64,000 nt of DNA from Euglena gracilis (GCA_039621445.1 CP154957.1:12296182-12360181), one strand, 5' to 3'; positions 23,201-32,119 are shown, counted from the first letter of the stretch. Notes: a model not told the origin generated them from the letters alone. Numbers and translations are program-made.

Positions 23201-23718
23201 ACAAGGGAGAGATCCTTGCTGTATCCAGGTTGCCCAGTGAACCACTTCTCATGACGGTAGATGCAGTGTGAAATGACACCCTTGGGATCGATGTTCCGAA
23301 TTACTGCTTGAGCGTAGGCACGAACCCCTGCTGTCCAAACAACCACTTCGCAATACTGCCCAAGGAATTCGAAAAATTGCTCGATTCCTGGCCTTGCATA
23401 CAGTGGGCCTTCTCTGGCATAAATCAATGTTTCATCCAAATCAAGAACCACAGTGATTTTATTTGCGTCTTCTTTCCTTTTTGGCGGCAACATGTGCTTT
23501 GTTGGTGCGTGAATCATCGATGGAGCACGCTTGCGGCCAACATTGTTCACATATCGAAGTGGGTTGTTTTGTGTGTATTCCTTCCGGAAACTGACTCCAC
23601 GATAACGTTGAGTTCTTGGTTTTTGTTCCGTTCTTTCAGGAGGGCTTTCAACAGATGGGTCAAAGGACAACTTCTTCGGAGGCTTATCGGTTGCCCTTCC
23701 GAATAGAAGCCGTGACAT
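17272..23718 (-). CDS. FCP/SCP-type (NIF/CTD-like) DxDxT phosphatase, two exons
   Basis: Exon 1 is 23718-23121 and exon 2 is 17516-17272 on the minus strand, about 280 residues together. It is a HAD-superfamily Ser/Thr phosphatase of the CTD-phosphatase/TIM50 type. The catalytic DLDETL (Asp93 and Asp95) is followed by a FEFLGQYCEVVVWTAG block, the YRHEKWF insert and KDLSLVGRNLDEMVIIENTP, ending exon 1 at GYEENGIL. Exon 2 continues with DYEGGEEEDHTLFAIQQVLEEL and ends KNQLNSK before TGA. The basic N-terminal ~85 residues are not conserved. The start is the only Met upstream of the conserved part. A CACAG 11 bp before it would suit spliced-leader addition. The 5.6 kb intron is not GT-AG. The best in-frame boundary (TGCTCGGAG at the start, CCCTGCTTTG at the end) fits the nonconventional pattern only partly, so the exact ends are uncertain. 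The intron hosts the PHD-finger element. Confidence 0.85.
18059..19197 (-). mobile_element. TIR element with PHD finger, short copy
   Basis: Terminal inverted repeats of about 50 bp, 18059-18109 and 19146-19197, share CCCGCCAAATGCC and CCTGAAATTCGTGGTCATGA. Just inside each end are tandem copies of a ~40-bp unit (ACACGTTTTCAGTGAGGGCAT, then CTGTGGCAATGAC) at 18110-18200 and 18945-19095. The interior is coding on the minus strand. A second, longer and more decayed copy is at about 36600-41290. The copy is inserted in the phosphatase intron. Confidence 0.75.
18268..18907 (-). pseudogene. PHD-finger protein of the TIR element
   Basis: The minus strand starts MAKRTANFVNGLLPPPP at 18907, continues LFLATLAVYQQDAKKPKVDPL and runs to a stop at 18677. 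A second frame then carries a PHD-type zinc finger: CGFCGVAIP, CVELNKVVCDACGLAYHFHC and FLCKACR, giving the C4HC3 ligand spacing. The two parts are in different frames, so there is either a frameshift or an intron near 18680-18700. Role unknown. PHD fingers bind histone tails and occur in some transposon proteins. The same N terminus and finger occur in the longer copy (41000-40720 and 38400-36700, minus strand). Confidence 0.55.
19201..19315. repeat. Near-perfect 115-bp palindrome next to the PHD element
   Basis: Arms of about 54 bp (starting ACAAATTGTGGCTGAGCCCA and ending in its complement) flank a GGGGGCCCCCTTCGGGGGCCCCC centre. The left arm also follows the matching TIR in the longer copy (41208-41262), so it belongs to the element family. 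It could be a foldback terminus or a secondary foldback insertion. Confidence 0.8.
20390..20945 (+). repeat. Dispersed repeat R2 (copy 1)
   Basis: The copy begins GGGCAGAACGGGAAGGCCTGG, then a GTCGACCCC tract and AT-rich sequence with GAACCCAAAA and AAATTTTGAGAAAATGTTGAA, ending in GGGGTTT and GGGGACCTCC motifs. A second copy at 56655-57500 matches along its length but is split by a nested element. Confidence 0.7.
20920..21020. repeat. CCCACCCACCATGCAGGGGG repeats
   Basis: Three direct copies of a ~45-bp unit with GTGGTCGACCCCCCACCC. An inverted equivalent lies at 25010-25090, next to an inverted copy of the adjoining sequence (20805-20920 versus 25095-25180). 21045-21115 then holds short GCTACATGGCC / GGCCATGTAGCGCAAC repeats. 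Confidence 0.65.
21490..21600 (+). repeat. Dispersed repeat R4
   Basis: TTTTTGGGCCTCAAA, then TCTTGG and AGGCACAG followed by G tracts, is shared with 31490-31640 and, in part, with 31210-31340. All copies end in long G-rich tails. Confidence 0.55.
22051..22100. repeat. Palindrome CCATCTGCC(T)GGGCATTTTTT
   Basis: GCCATCTGCCTGGGCATTTT and its complement AAAATGCCCAGGGCAGATGGC form a ~22-bp-arm hairpin inside the phosphatase intron. Confidence 0.8.
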
Positions 23719-23759
23719 GGTTTTTTGATCCTGTGGACAGGATAAGTGCTACCTAATTA

Positions 23760-24215
23760 TCACACGCGGCATTTCACGCGCTCACACCAAGCCGTACAGC
23801 GGACAGAGGGCCGGCTTCGATCGGTACCATCTTCTGGACGCGCGGGTTCGAGTCCCGATGAGCTAAACTCCGAGCCGGGAGTGCACGGGACTTGAACCAA
23901 CCATGGCATACGGCGCTGCCAGGCGGGGTAAGGAATGGCCGCCGTACGGCGGGAAGTTCCGATGGCGCCGAGGTGGAAATCAGCAACCAGAGGCTCGACC
24001 CTGGCGAGCCTGATGGGTAAGGGCCGGTGAACCATCGGTTCACCGGCGGTTGCCTACCTGACTGACGTGTCACGATTAAACCATTGCGGCACTGACACCA
24101 AGGACAAGCAACCCCTATCAAGCACGCCATCGCCAAGCATCAGGAGCTGAGGCAAGGGATGGAGGACTTCGAGTGCCTCGAACCCTAGGGCTAATGCCCC
24201 CTGGCGGAGTGCAGC
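23760..24215. other. GC-balanced, structured segment; possible tRNA-derived SINE or retroelement end
   Basis: This segment differs from its surroundings by having no homopolymers. It contains GGTTCGAGTCCCG (23851-23863) and, 44 bp on, the complement of GGTTCAAGTCCCG, both matching the tRNA T-arm/B-box consensus. It also holds hairpins such as GGTGAACC/GGTTCACC (24027-24046) and CCGCCGTACGGCGG. I could not close a tRNA cloverleaf around either B-box-like site. It lies 40 bp upstream of the phosphatase start. It may be a SINE, a LINE end or a structured RNA. Confidence 0.35.
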
Positions 24216-25293
24216 TCCACAGGCGAGAAAGTGAAATGGCCAAAAAGAAAAAGAACCCCGTTCCGTTGCTATGTTGCAAATTCAACAACCTTTACAAGCG
24301 ACATGCAGCGGTCCAGACTTCCAAAAAAAAACCAAGCCGTACAGCCACGTGACTTTGTCCGCGAAGCTGGAAAACTTCAAGAAAATTCCTTTGGCGCCAT
24401 GCCACCGACCCACGACCCCCCCCCCGGGCGGGGCCACGCACCCAAAATTCTAAATTAAATTATCTGTTTCACACACATGATGGTGATAAATTCAGGGTGA
24501 TAAATTTCTGCCCTGAACTCATCCCCAAAATTTATTCATCAAGACGTCCAGACGTCGGCATTAAACTTTTTGCAAACCCCCTTCAAAGGCAAATGGCACC
24601 TTGGGAGTGCCATTTGCACTGGAGTCAAACGGTTTCAAAAGGGATCGTTCAAAAATAATCCTGTTTCCCTTTCGAAACTCGAGCTGAGACAACCGGTGAT
24701 GAGGATGGGTGTCCATTGTATCACTCAGGGCAAAAGCACAAAATAATGTGTCCGGAAATTGTTGGCCATTCTGCTGTTTAGGAAGCAGCAGAAATTTATC
24801 AGGGTCCAGTGGGTGGTTCCAACCTGGCTACCATTTTGGACCCAGCCAAAATTTCGAGGTGGAACCACCCACAATCAAAATTGGCCATTTATTTAAAAAA
24901 TGGCCAACTCTAGTGCCTCGATCCCCCCTCCCTCCCCCGAGAGAGGGGGAGCGCATGGCCCCGGACGGGGGCAGGGCAGGGCAGAACGGGAATCGGCCGA
25001 ACCAGCCTGGTGGTGGGGGGGGTGGTCGACCCCCCCCCCCCTCCCACCCCCCCTGCATGGTGGGTGGGGGGGGGTCGACCACCCCCCCCACCTCTTCCTG
25101 TATTTCCGGCAGCACCAATTTTTGGACCCGAAAAAATTTTCCACCTTCGGCGCCGGGTGTTTTTTTGCCCCATTTTGGGACCCATATACCACCCCCCCCC
25201 CCTTATTCCCTATATGCCATTATGCCTATATACCATTATGTACCTCCCTAGGGGGAGGTACATAATGGGGGGGGGCAGCATGCACCTGCTCCC
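24216..25293. other. Repeat-containing intergenic DNA
   Basis: It includes the inverted counterpart of the 20805-21020 repeats (25010-25180) and a short palindrome CATTATGTACCTCCC / GGGAGGTACATAATG at 25230-25269. No gene was recognised. Confidence 0.45.
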
Positions 25294-25905
25294 ATGAGGG
25301 ATACCCCTCGACACGCCAGCCGCAGGCATGTACCGCCAAACAATAACATGCCCCCCCCCCATTGTGTATCCTGGAGGTTCTTCGTGAAGTCGAAGGCCGA
25401 TGGGAAGTCGTACTATGTGGGTTCTTGCAAGGGGGGGTCGGCACCCCCCCCCCCCCCCCCCTCACCGACCCCCTCGCCACGCCATTTTACCCCCCCCTCC
25501 CCCCCTTTTCAGACCCCCTCGCCACGCCATGTCAGCCGCGCCAAAGAAAATTTTCTTGGAAAACCCCCGCGCACCCCCCCCCCCCCCTCCGGGCCCCCCT
25601 CGCCACGCCAAAAACCCCCCCCCCCCCCCCCCCCTAGCCGGACGGCTCGCCACGGCGTGCCGACCCCCCAAGGGATGCAGTCAAGTTGTGTCTGGTGTGT
25701 CTTAAACTTTGAAAACCCTTGTGATGTTTTTCTTCAAGGTGTGATGGACCGGTTGCGTTCGCACACTAATGAGTGCGAGAAGTTGCACGAAATGACATTA
25801 TGGAAAACACCAAACGAAGATCCAAAGGCAAAGAAGCCAACGGTGCAAAAAGTTCTTTCATTTGTCTTGACCCACGGAGATGGTAGCGCCAATGTAAAAT
25901 TTTCA
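25294..25905 (+). pseudogene. BED-type zinc-finger fragment split by a 244-bp inverted-repeat insertion
   Basis: 25378-25428 encodes WRFFVKSKADGKSYYVG and 25680-25800 encodes SSCVWCVL, then RLRSHTNECEKLHEMTLW. Together these match a BED zinc finger (aromatic N part, CxxC, HxxxC), the DNA-binding domain of hAT-type transposases. Between them lies 25429-25672, an element with TIRs AAGGGGGGGTCGGCAC and GTGCCGACCCCCCAA containing repeated CTCGCCACGCCA. The downstream frame stays open to about 25905 without further recognised domain. Confidence 0.45.
25429..25672. mobile_element. Small TIR element inside the BED-finger frame
   Basis: It has inverted ends AAGGGGGGGTCGGCAC / GTGCCGACCCCCCAA and a possible AAGGG target duplication on both sides. 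Four internal direct copies of CTCGCCACGCCA lie in C tracts. It interrupts a zinc-finger coding block and would have to be spliced or excised for a continuous protein. Confidence 0.6.
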
Positions 25906-26254
25906 TTTTCAAAAACCCGTTTTTTTTGCCGTTTTTTTTCCTTCAAAAAGAAGTTTAAAAGGAAAACAAAAAAAACGCCAGCTCTTCATGAGCATGGGCA
26001 AGATGCCACATATTTTACTGAAGGACCCTGGGGGGTTGGTTGCTGGTTGGAGCAAAAATTGGTGGGTCCCCTCCAGGACTTTGCGAACCTTGGCCGGCAG
26101 CTGCATTGGCAAATTTGAAAACCCTGAAAACCACCCCCAAAAAAGGCCAATTCGGCCCCGTTTTACTGCCGGGCTATGGCTGGAACTCCCCGGGGACAGA
26201 CGGGAAACAGGTTGGGGGGGGGACCCAAAACAGGAAAACACCCCTGAACGACGA

Positions 26255-26562
26255 CGTTCCGGAAGGACTCGACGACCAGCTGTAAGAGCCTCCTGTAGGG
26301 CTCTGGCCACAGCCTCATCTTCCTTCTCCTGGTTGCTGGCGTTGGACTCAGACCCGGAGCCTGACGTGCTACTGTCGTCCACCAGGTCTTTATCTTCGCT
26401 CAGAACGGGATCAACCACTGGACAGATGCCGGAGTTCTGCATCAGAGCGTCCACGTCCTCGGCTGACGGACCCCCAGCAAGTTGTTCAACCCCGTTGGCA
26501 CGGTCGATGACAATGTCCGCGTCAATAGTCCACACCAGTGCCGTTTTCAGGGCGAGTCTCAT
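26255..26562 (-). CDS. Acidic hypothetical fragment
   Basis: A minus-strand frame starts at 26562 (MRLALKTALVWTIDADIVID), then QLAGGPSAEDVDALMQNSGI and a Ser/Asp/Glu-rich region up to EALTAGRR. The codon choice looks coding and the GC content is higher than the flanks. It could be the tail of a CENP-B/pogo-type transposase, because similar acidic tails occur at 27735-27934 and 29540-29690. No catalytic motif was seen. Confidence 0.35.
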
Positions 26563-26699
26563 AGGTCAGATGAATTTGTCGCATATCCGACCTCGCCCCC
26601 CCCCTATCAAAAAACTTTCGATTTTTTTTGATGTTTTAAGGAATATTAATATTGGTTATTTCTGCTAAAATAAACCCAAACACACTTGGTAAAATGAGG

Positions 26700-27110
26700 G
26701 CCTTTGTGATTTTGAGGTCAAAAGCCTTGTGTTTCAAACCCGTTTTGGGGGCCAAATCCCATTTGCCCAACTCTTCGAGGGCCCCAAAATGACAAAATCC
26801 CTTGTGTTGCCAAGTCGTTTTGGGGGGCAAATCCTTTGTGTTGCTCAACTGTTTGAAGGCCCCAAAAACAACAAAATCCTTTGTGTGTCCAGCTCGTTTT
26901 GGGGGGCGAATGCTTTTTGTTGCTCAATTGTTCCAGGGGACCCAAATAACAAAATCCCTTGTGTTGCCAAGTCTTTTTGGGGGGCAAATCCCTTGTGTTT
27001 CAAACCCGTTTTGGGGGGCAAATCCCTTGTGTTGCTCAACCGTTGAGGGCCCAAAATAACAAATCCCTTGTGTTGCCAAGTCGTTTAGGGGGACAAATCC
27101 TTTTGGGGGA
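26700..27110 (+). repeat. ~77-83-bp tandem repeat (CCCTTGTGTTGCCAAGTCGT family), array 1
   Basis: Units contain AAATCCCTTGTGTTGCCAAG, TTTTGGGGGGCAAATC and TTGCTCAACTGTT followed by GGGCCCAAAA. About five imperfect units. A second array is at 30505-30825. Confidence 0.85.
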
Positions 27111-27344
27111 GCACACGGCTGGGGAGGTCGAAGCCGGCTCATGTTGTAAAGCTTATTTCAGATAGCAAATGCCTAATTTGGTGTGCCAATTCCAAATTTT
27201 GAGGGGAAATTCCAAACTTTGGAATCAAACTCCTAATTTGGGCGGGAGATGCCGTTCTTCGGGTGTGTTACCCAATTTTTGGAAGGGATGTGCCTAAGTG
27301 TAGGTGTAAACTTCAACTTTTGCGTGGCAAATCCCTTCTGAAAT

Positions 27345-27625
27345 TCTGCGCCGGACCGGCGTCTTGAACGCCGGTTCGGGCGTGAAGCCAGAGCCCCAAT
27401 ACACGGTTTCAAAGTGAACCAAGGCACTGAAAAAATGGATATTTCCGCCCAAAATTAGGAAAACCCCCAAAATTGCCCCAAAATTAGGCAAGGGAAGAAG
27501 GGAAGTTCGGGCCTGAAGCTAGAGCCCCTAATCCACCATTTCAACAACTGTGTTCAGAACGCCGGTTCGGGCGCGAAGCCGTGTTTCAGAACGCCGCCCG
27601 AACCGGCGTTCTGAACACAGTTTTT
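27345..27625. repeat. Cluster of ACGCCGGTTCGGGCG palindromes
   Basis: Inverted and direct copies of AACGCCGGTTCGGGCGTGAAG with GCCAGAGCCCC and AATACACGGTTTCAA. The same family recurs at 30838-31010 and 31838-31945, always near the tandem repeat arrays. Confidence 0.75.
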
Positions 27626-27659
27626 GTATCAGAACTGTTCACGGCGCAAGGCGGTAGAC

Positions 27660-28115
27660 TGGGGGGGTACTATAACCTTCTGATAGTCCCCCCCCCACGG
27701 AGTCGAAAACTAGGGGGGGGGGGGAACTTTCGACCGGTTTGGCCTCCCAGGTCATCTAACCAACCCGCTGGGGAGGGAGAGGGGGACGAGCTTGATGTAG
27801 ATGATGGCCTGGACACTGAGCGTCATGACGACGCTCCGGCCGAGGCTGTTGATGCCATAGCTGAGCGTTTGGATGCTGAGCTTGCAGCCCAGCTCCATGC
27901 CCAACTCAACAATTTGCGCCCTCGTCGCAAGTGACCCTGCTAAAAATGGTCTCCCCTTGGCTTCATGTTCCCCTCCTTGCAGTGATCCACGCTTTCCTGG
28001 GACTCGATTTTTTTTGGGGGGGGGGAAACTTTCAGACGGGTCGCCATTTTCTGTTTTTGGCCAAAAAAGTGGGGGGGGGAAACTTTCGACCGGGGAAAAC
28101 TATCAGACGGTCATA
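27660..28115 (+). mobile_element. Transposon remnant with ACTATCAGACGG / ACTTTCGACC terminal motifs
   Basis: The left end holds CTGATAGTCCCCCCC and a G tract followed by AACTTTCGACCGG. The right end holds a G tract with AAACTTTCAGACGG, another with AAACTTTCGACCGG, and AACTATCAGACGG. The ends are thus doubled motif-plus-G-tract cassettes. Between them (about 27735-27934) is the end of an acidic coding frame. Confidence 0.5.
27735..27934 (+). pseudogene. Acidic C-terminal tail of a lost transposase
   Basis: It encodes GDELDVDDGLDTERHDDAPA, then EAVDAIAERLDAELAAQL, and ends LRPRRK before TGA. No upstream domain remains in this copy. By position between terminal motifs it is probably the tail of a transposase. 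Confidence 0.4.
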
Positions 28116-28117
28116 GT

Positions 28118-28200
28118 AGTGGGTAGTCGGCCGACTTGTCGGCCGACTACCCATGCAAATACCCAATTGGTCGGCCGACTAGGCTTGGTCTGTAGCTAGT
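28118..28200. repeat. GGGTAGTCGGCCGACTACCC palindromes
   Basis: GTAGTCGGCCGACT and TCGGCCGACTACCC occur here as overlapping palindromes, then again as GGTCGGCCGACTAGG. The same palindrome closes the transposon block at 30350-30372. Confidence 0.8.
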
Positions 28201-28323
28201 CGGCGAGACGGGGGGGGGGGTAGTGGGTACCACCCCCCACCCTTTATTGTCCCCCCCCCTTTATTGTCCCTGGCCGATTTCGCCGGAAATTTTTTTTTGA
28301 CCGTCACTTCTCTTTCTCCAGCC

Positions 28324-29418
28324 ATGGCTCCTAAAATGCGCCAGACCACGTTGGCTTTCAAGCCTGTGGCTGTCTTTCCGGACAGCCGGCGCGAAGGAGC
28401 CGTGGTTGTTCCGACACCTGTTGACCATGTTCCAACCGAGCAAATAGCCCCTCCTGAAACCGCCCCCCTTGGAAAAGCCAAACGTGTTCTTCCATACTCC
28501 ACAAAGAATGAAATTGTGAAATTTCGGGCCGCACACACTTTGGCGGAGACTTGTGCACAGTTCCCAGAGGTTTGTGAAAAAACCATTCGCCGCTTGGAGA
28601 AGAAAAGAAAGTTGTATGAGGATGCAATGCACGCAGGAAAAGGCAGCCAAAAACTCCGGCGTCCGTTGATCAAGTACCGTGCCCTGGGCGAGAAGCTGTA
28701 CAATTTTTTTGTTTTGATCCGTGATGCCGAAGGCCTGGTCACTCGTGCATTGCTTGAAGAATTTATCACAACATTGCCTCCCGAAATCCAACTCGACCTG
28801 ATGGCTTTGAAACAGCACCGTAGGGACGAATTTTTTGCGCGGTGGCGCAGGTGGTACCGGGTGGTGTATCGCCGAGTCACCGGGGCCAAACAATTTTTAC
28901 CTGACGATTACACCACCCGGGTAAATAATTTCAAAGCCCTTCTCCGGTCGATGTACCTGGAGAAAAGGTACACTGTGTTTTTGTGCGGCGACGAAACAGG
29001 AGTTCGTTTTGAGGAGGTGACGCCGATCACAATGGCCCGTAAGAACTCCCGGAAAGTCGCCATCCGCACAACCGGCCAGGACAAAAACATGTTCACAGTG
29101 TACTTGTCCAGCTCAGTACAGGTGGATGAGGGGGGCAATGTTGTGAAATGCACCAAAATGAAGCCGTTTGTGCTTTTCAAGGCGGCGGCGGACGGACCGG
29201 TGGCCCGCTCGATGACTGCATACGCACAGCAGCGTGCGGGTATGACAGGAAATTTTGGATTGTTTTTTGAATGTACTCATGTCTCAGACATTGCGTGCAC
29301 GGCAAACGGCTGGCAGACCAGCGAGACGTTCTTGAGCTTGCTGCGGCGGTCCAAGCTGGACAAAAAGACGTGTCTGGTCATGGATCTCTTCTCAGCACAT
29401 CGGTGTTGTGATTCTTGA
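28324..29418 (+). pseudogene. Pogo/CENP-B-like DDE transposase, C-terminally damaged
   Basis: It starts MAPKMRQTTLAFKP; the same MAPKMRQ start is conserved in the neighbouring copy. A helix-turn-helix region (KNEIVKFRAAHTLAETCAQF, then ICRRLEKK-like residues) is followed by the DDE domain: first Asp in VFLCGDETGVRF, and second Asp in CLVMDLFSAHR. The visible stop after HRCCDS is avoided by a 45-nt GT-AG intron (29403-29447), which restores SAHRDAAFLKD as in DDE_1 proteins. A TGA follows 18 nt later and the region with the third acidic residue is missing, so this copy is probably dead. I chose ATG 28324 over upstream frames because of the conserved start. Confidence 0.7.
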
Positions 29419-29484
29419 AGTCAGCATTTTTTCTCCATGTTCTACAGTGACGCCGCATTTTTAAAGGACTGACCCCACCCCCCC

Positions 29485-29824
29485 ACCGGTCCCTGCACCA
29501 GCTCCTGCCCCTCCGTCCCCTCCTGATCTGGCTGAACAAATGGCCGCGTTGTCTGTGTTGGACACCATGGAAGGGCAGGATGTTCCTCGTGTTGATGCAC
29601 CCGATGAAGAGAGCTCGGGTGACGAACCTGAGCCCTTGGAGGGTTCTCAGAATAAGAATAGTGATGATGAGCCGCCTACTGAGCCTTCCGAACCTATTGT
29701 GTGTATTGTGTGCGAAAGGCCCCTTCGTGTCCCAAGTGTGGTGAGTTGTCTGACCTGCGGCATTTCGTTCCATAGTGGATGTGTGGCCGTAAGCTCTTCC
29801 GGAAAGTGTAGCTTCTGCCCCTAA
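29485..29824 (+). pseudogene. Acidic tail with PHD/RING-like cysteine cluster
   Basis: A Pro-rich stretch (PVPAPAPPSPPDLAEQMAAL) leads into an Asp/Glu-rich region. Then come VCIVCERPLRV, VSCLTCGISFHSGC and GKCSFCP before TAA, an eight-ligand C/H cluster resembling a short PHD or RING finger. It follows the transposase in the same element and is likely its C terminus, linked across a deletion. Confidence 0.55.
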
Positions 29825-29897
29825 TCAACACCAGACAATGGTTTTTCGTCGGCCCTGGCTTTATTGTCCGTTCGGCACGGCTTTATTGTCCCCCCCT

Positions 29898-30167
29898 TTA
29901 TTGTCCGTTTGGGCTCCCGGCCGGAAGGTGGTTGGGACAATACCATTTCACAAAGAATTTCAGAACCTCAGCCTTGGCACCCAACGATAAATCCCTTCTG
30001 GGCTTTTTTTCTGGGGGAGGCTCTGGACCCATGGGAACAACAGCAGCATCCTCATCCACAGCGGGGGGCTCAATGCCAGGCACCACACATGCCCCCTGGT
30101 GCTGCAAGCTTGGGAGCTTCGCACGAGGAGGAAAGGACAAGGCCAATTGCCTCATTTTTGGTGCCAT
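29898..30167 (-). pseudogene. Truncated second CENP-B-like transposase, opposite strand
   Basis: It begins MAPKMRQLALSFPPRAK at 30167 and aligns with the first ~75 residues of the neighbouring transposase (LSLGAKAEVLKF versus LPYSTKNEIVKF), then diverges and stops. Upstream (30230-30330) are three ATAATTGA-plus-G-tract motifs, which would be its terminal cassettes. Confidence 0.6.
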
Positions 30168-30224
30168 GGCTGTGGAAAAAAGGGCGGGCAATAACTTCTC
30201 GCTGAGCGGGCATTCTCAATTACG

Positions 30225-30375
30225 GCGTCCAAATTTTTTTTCCGGGACATTTTCTCAATTATGGGGGGGGGTCCAAATTTTTTCCCATGAGCATTTTCTC
30301 AATTATGGGGGGGGGTCAATTATGGGGGGGGTGGTGGTAAAGGGGGGGGGGGTAGTCGGCCGACTACCCACTCTA
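30225..30375. repeat. Repeated TTTTCTCAATTATGGGGGGG motifs
   Basis: CATTTTCTCAATTATGGGGG at 30248 and 30291, TCAATTATGGGGGG at 30308 and a weaker ATTCTCAATTACGG at 30213, followed by a G tract and the GTAGTCGGCCGACTAC palindrome. Confidence 0.7.
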
Positions 30376-30504
30376 ATGTGCTAACGGGTCCAAACCGCCG
30401 ACTTTTAAGCCTTTTAAGTTTTAGGACAGAACCGGCGTCCGGAAAACCCGTGGGGGGGACGCCGGTTCTGTCCTGAACCCGGCGTCTCAAACGCCGGTTT
30501 AACA

Positions 30505-30825
30505 AAAATCCCTTGTGTTTCCAAGTCGTTTTGGGGCCAAATCCCTTTTGCAGCTCAACTGTTCGAGGGTCCCAAAATAGCAAAAATCACCGGTGTTTCC
30601 AAGTCGTTTTGGGGGCAAATCCCTTTTGTAGCTTAACTGTTCCAGGGTCCCAAAATAACAAAAATACCTGGTGTTTTCAGGTCATTTTGGGGGGGGCAAA
30701 ATCCCTTTTGTTGCTCAACTGTTCGAGGGTCCCAAAATAAAAAAAATATTTTGTGTTTCCAAGTCTTTTTGGGGGGCAAGTCCCTTTTGTAGCTGAGCTA
30801 TTCGAGGCCCTAAAAAATGATACGA
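30505..30825 (+). repeat. ~77-83-bp tandem repeat, array 2
   Basis: Four imperfect units with AAATCCCTTGTGTTTCCAAG, TTTTGGGG(C)AAATCCCTTTTG and TTCGAGGGTCCCAAAATA, homologous to array 1 at 26700-27110. Confidence 0.85.
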
Positions 30826-31209
30826 AAACTGTGTCCAGAACGCCGGTTCGGGGGTGAAACCGTGTTTCAGAAAGCCGGTTCGGGCGGCAGCCCGAACCCG
30901 AACCGGCGTTCTGAAACACGGTTTCATGCCCGAACCGGCGTTCGGACATGTTTGTTGAAACCGTGGATTAGGGGCTCTGGCTTCACGCCCGAACCGGCGT
31001 TCGAGGAATCACGGCCAATTTCGCCCTGAATTCCCATTTTTTGAACATTTTTGAGCATTTTTGACCTCCTTTGGGCGCATGGCCATGTCGACATGTTACC
31101 CATCAATCGAAAGCTCTTCTCAAGGGCTTTTGACAGATGGCCACAGGATTCAGCCACAGCGCTTATTTTCAGCGATCGTGTATTCCAAATTTTGACATCC
31201 TAATTTGTG

Positions 31210-31640
31210 AAATCTCAGGAGGCTAGGCACAGCGGGGGGGGGGGGGGGCTTGAGGGGGGTGCGAGCGGCCGCGAGGCCGGCGCCGCGCGGGGAGGGTGGG
31301 GGGGGGGGAGGGGGGTCCGAGGGCGGCCGCGCGGGCGGAACGCATCCTAAAATCGGTGATTTTCGGGTCCAAAAAGTGGTCATTTTTTGCCATTTTTGGG
31401 CCATTTTTGACCAAAAAAGTGCTTTTTTGGCCGCGCGCAGAGCGCGCGGCCCCCAAATTTGCCATTTTGTGTCCGAAAATGGTCATTTTTGGTCATTTTT
31501 GGGCCTCAAAAAATCGCGATTTTTTCGCCAAATTTTTTTTTCTTGGCTATGCTAGGCACAGTGGGGGGAGGGGGGGGTCCAGGGGGGGGCGAGCGGCCGC
31601 GCGGGGGGGGGAGGGGGGGGGTCCCGGACCCCCCCGAGCG
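31210..31640 (+). repeat. Two direct copies of G-rich repeat (GCTAGGCACAG(C/T)GGGGGG)
   Basis: 31220-31340 and 31550-31640 both start GCTAGGCACAG, continue in G tracts with GAGCGGCCGCG and end in GGTCC. The sequence between them resembles 21490-21600. Confidence 0.6.
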
Positions 31641-32119
31641 GCGCGCCTAGCCTCCTCACATCTCAGGTGCCATACAGCATATCAATTGAAAGCTCTCCCC
31701 ATGAGCTTTCATTTGGTACCCTCAGAACTCAGCCACACTGCACAGCACCCTGAAAATCGCCGATCGCATGTTCCGACCCATTTCGCAAATTCCAAAATCC
31801 ACTGTTCACCTGCCATGTTGCCCCTTGATCGATAGACCGGCGTTCTAGACGCCGGTTCAGTGATTTCTGCGCCGAACCGGCGCCCTGAACGCTAGTTCGG
31901 GTTCGGGCGTGAAGCCAGAGCCCCAATACATGGTTTCAACAAAATCCCTTGTGTCATCAAGTGATTTTGGGATGTATTTTAGCATAAGTAACCAAAAAAA
32001 ACTTCGCTTTGCTTTGACCAAAAAAAACTGTCGTCAGTCTGCCGTCCGTCGTCGAGGTTGGGAAACACAGACTTTGACCAAAGCCATGTTGCTTTTGTAA
32101 ACACAGCCTTAAACTACTG

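Larger units (their letters stand above)
28235..29906 (+). mobile_element. CENP-B/pogo-type DNA transposon with TTTATTGTCC doublets
   Basis: It begins with two CTTTATTGTCC motifs separated by a C tract (28242-28270) and ends with three (29859-29906), in the same orientation. It encodes a DDE transposase followed by an acidic, cysteine-containing tail. A truncated relative in the opposite orientation abuts it. A 160-bp derivative with the same doublets is at 32856-33015. Confidence 0.65.

Noticed and set aside
23845-23915. tRNA gene suggested by GGTTCGAGTCCCG and its inverted partner
   Set aside because: No matching acceptor, D or anticodon stems could be formed on either strand.
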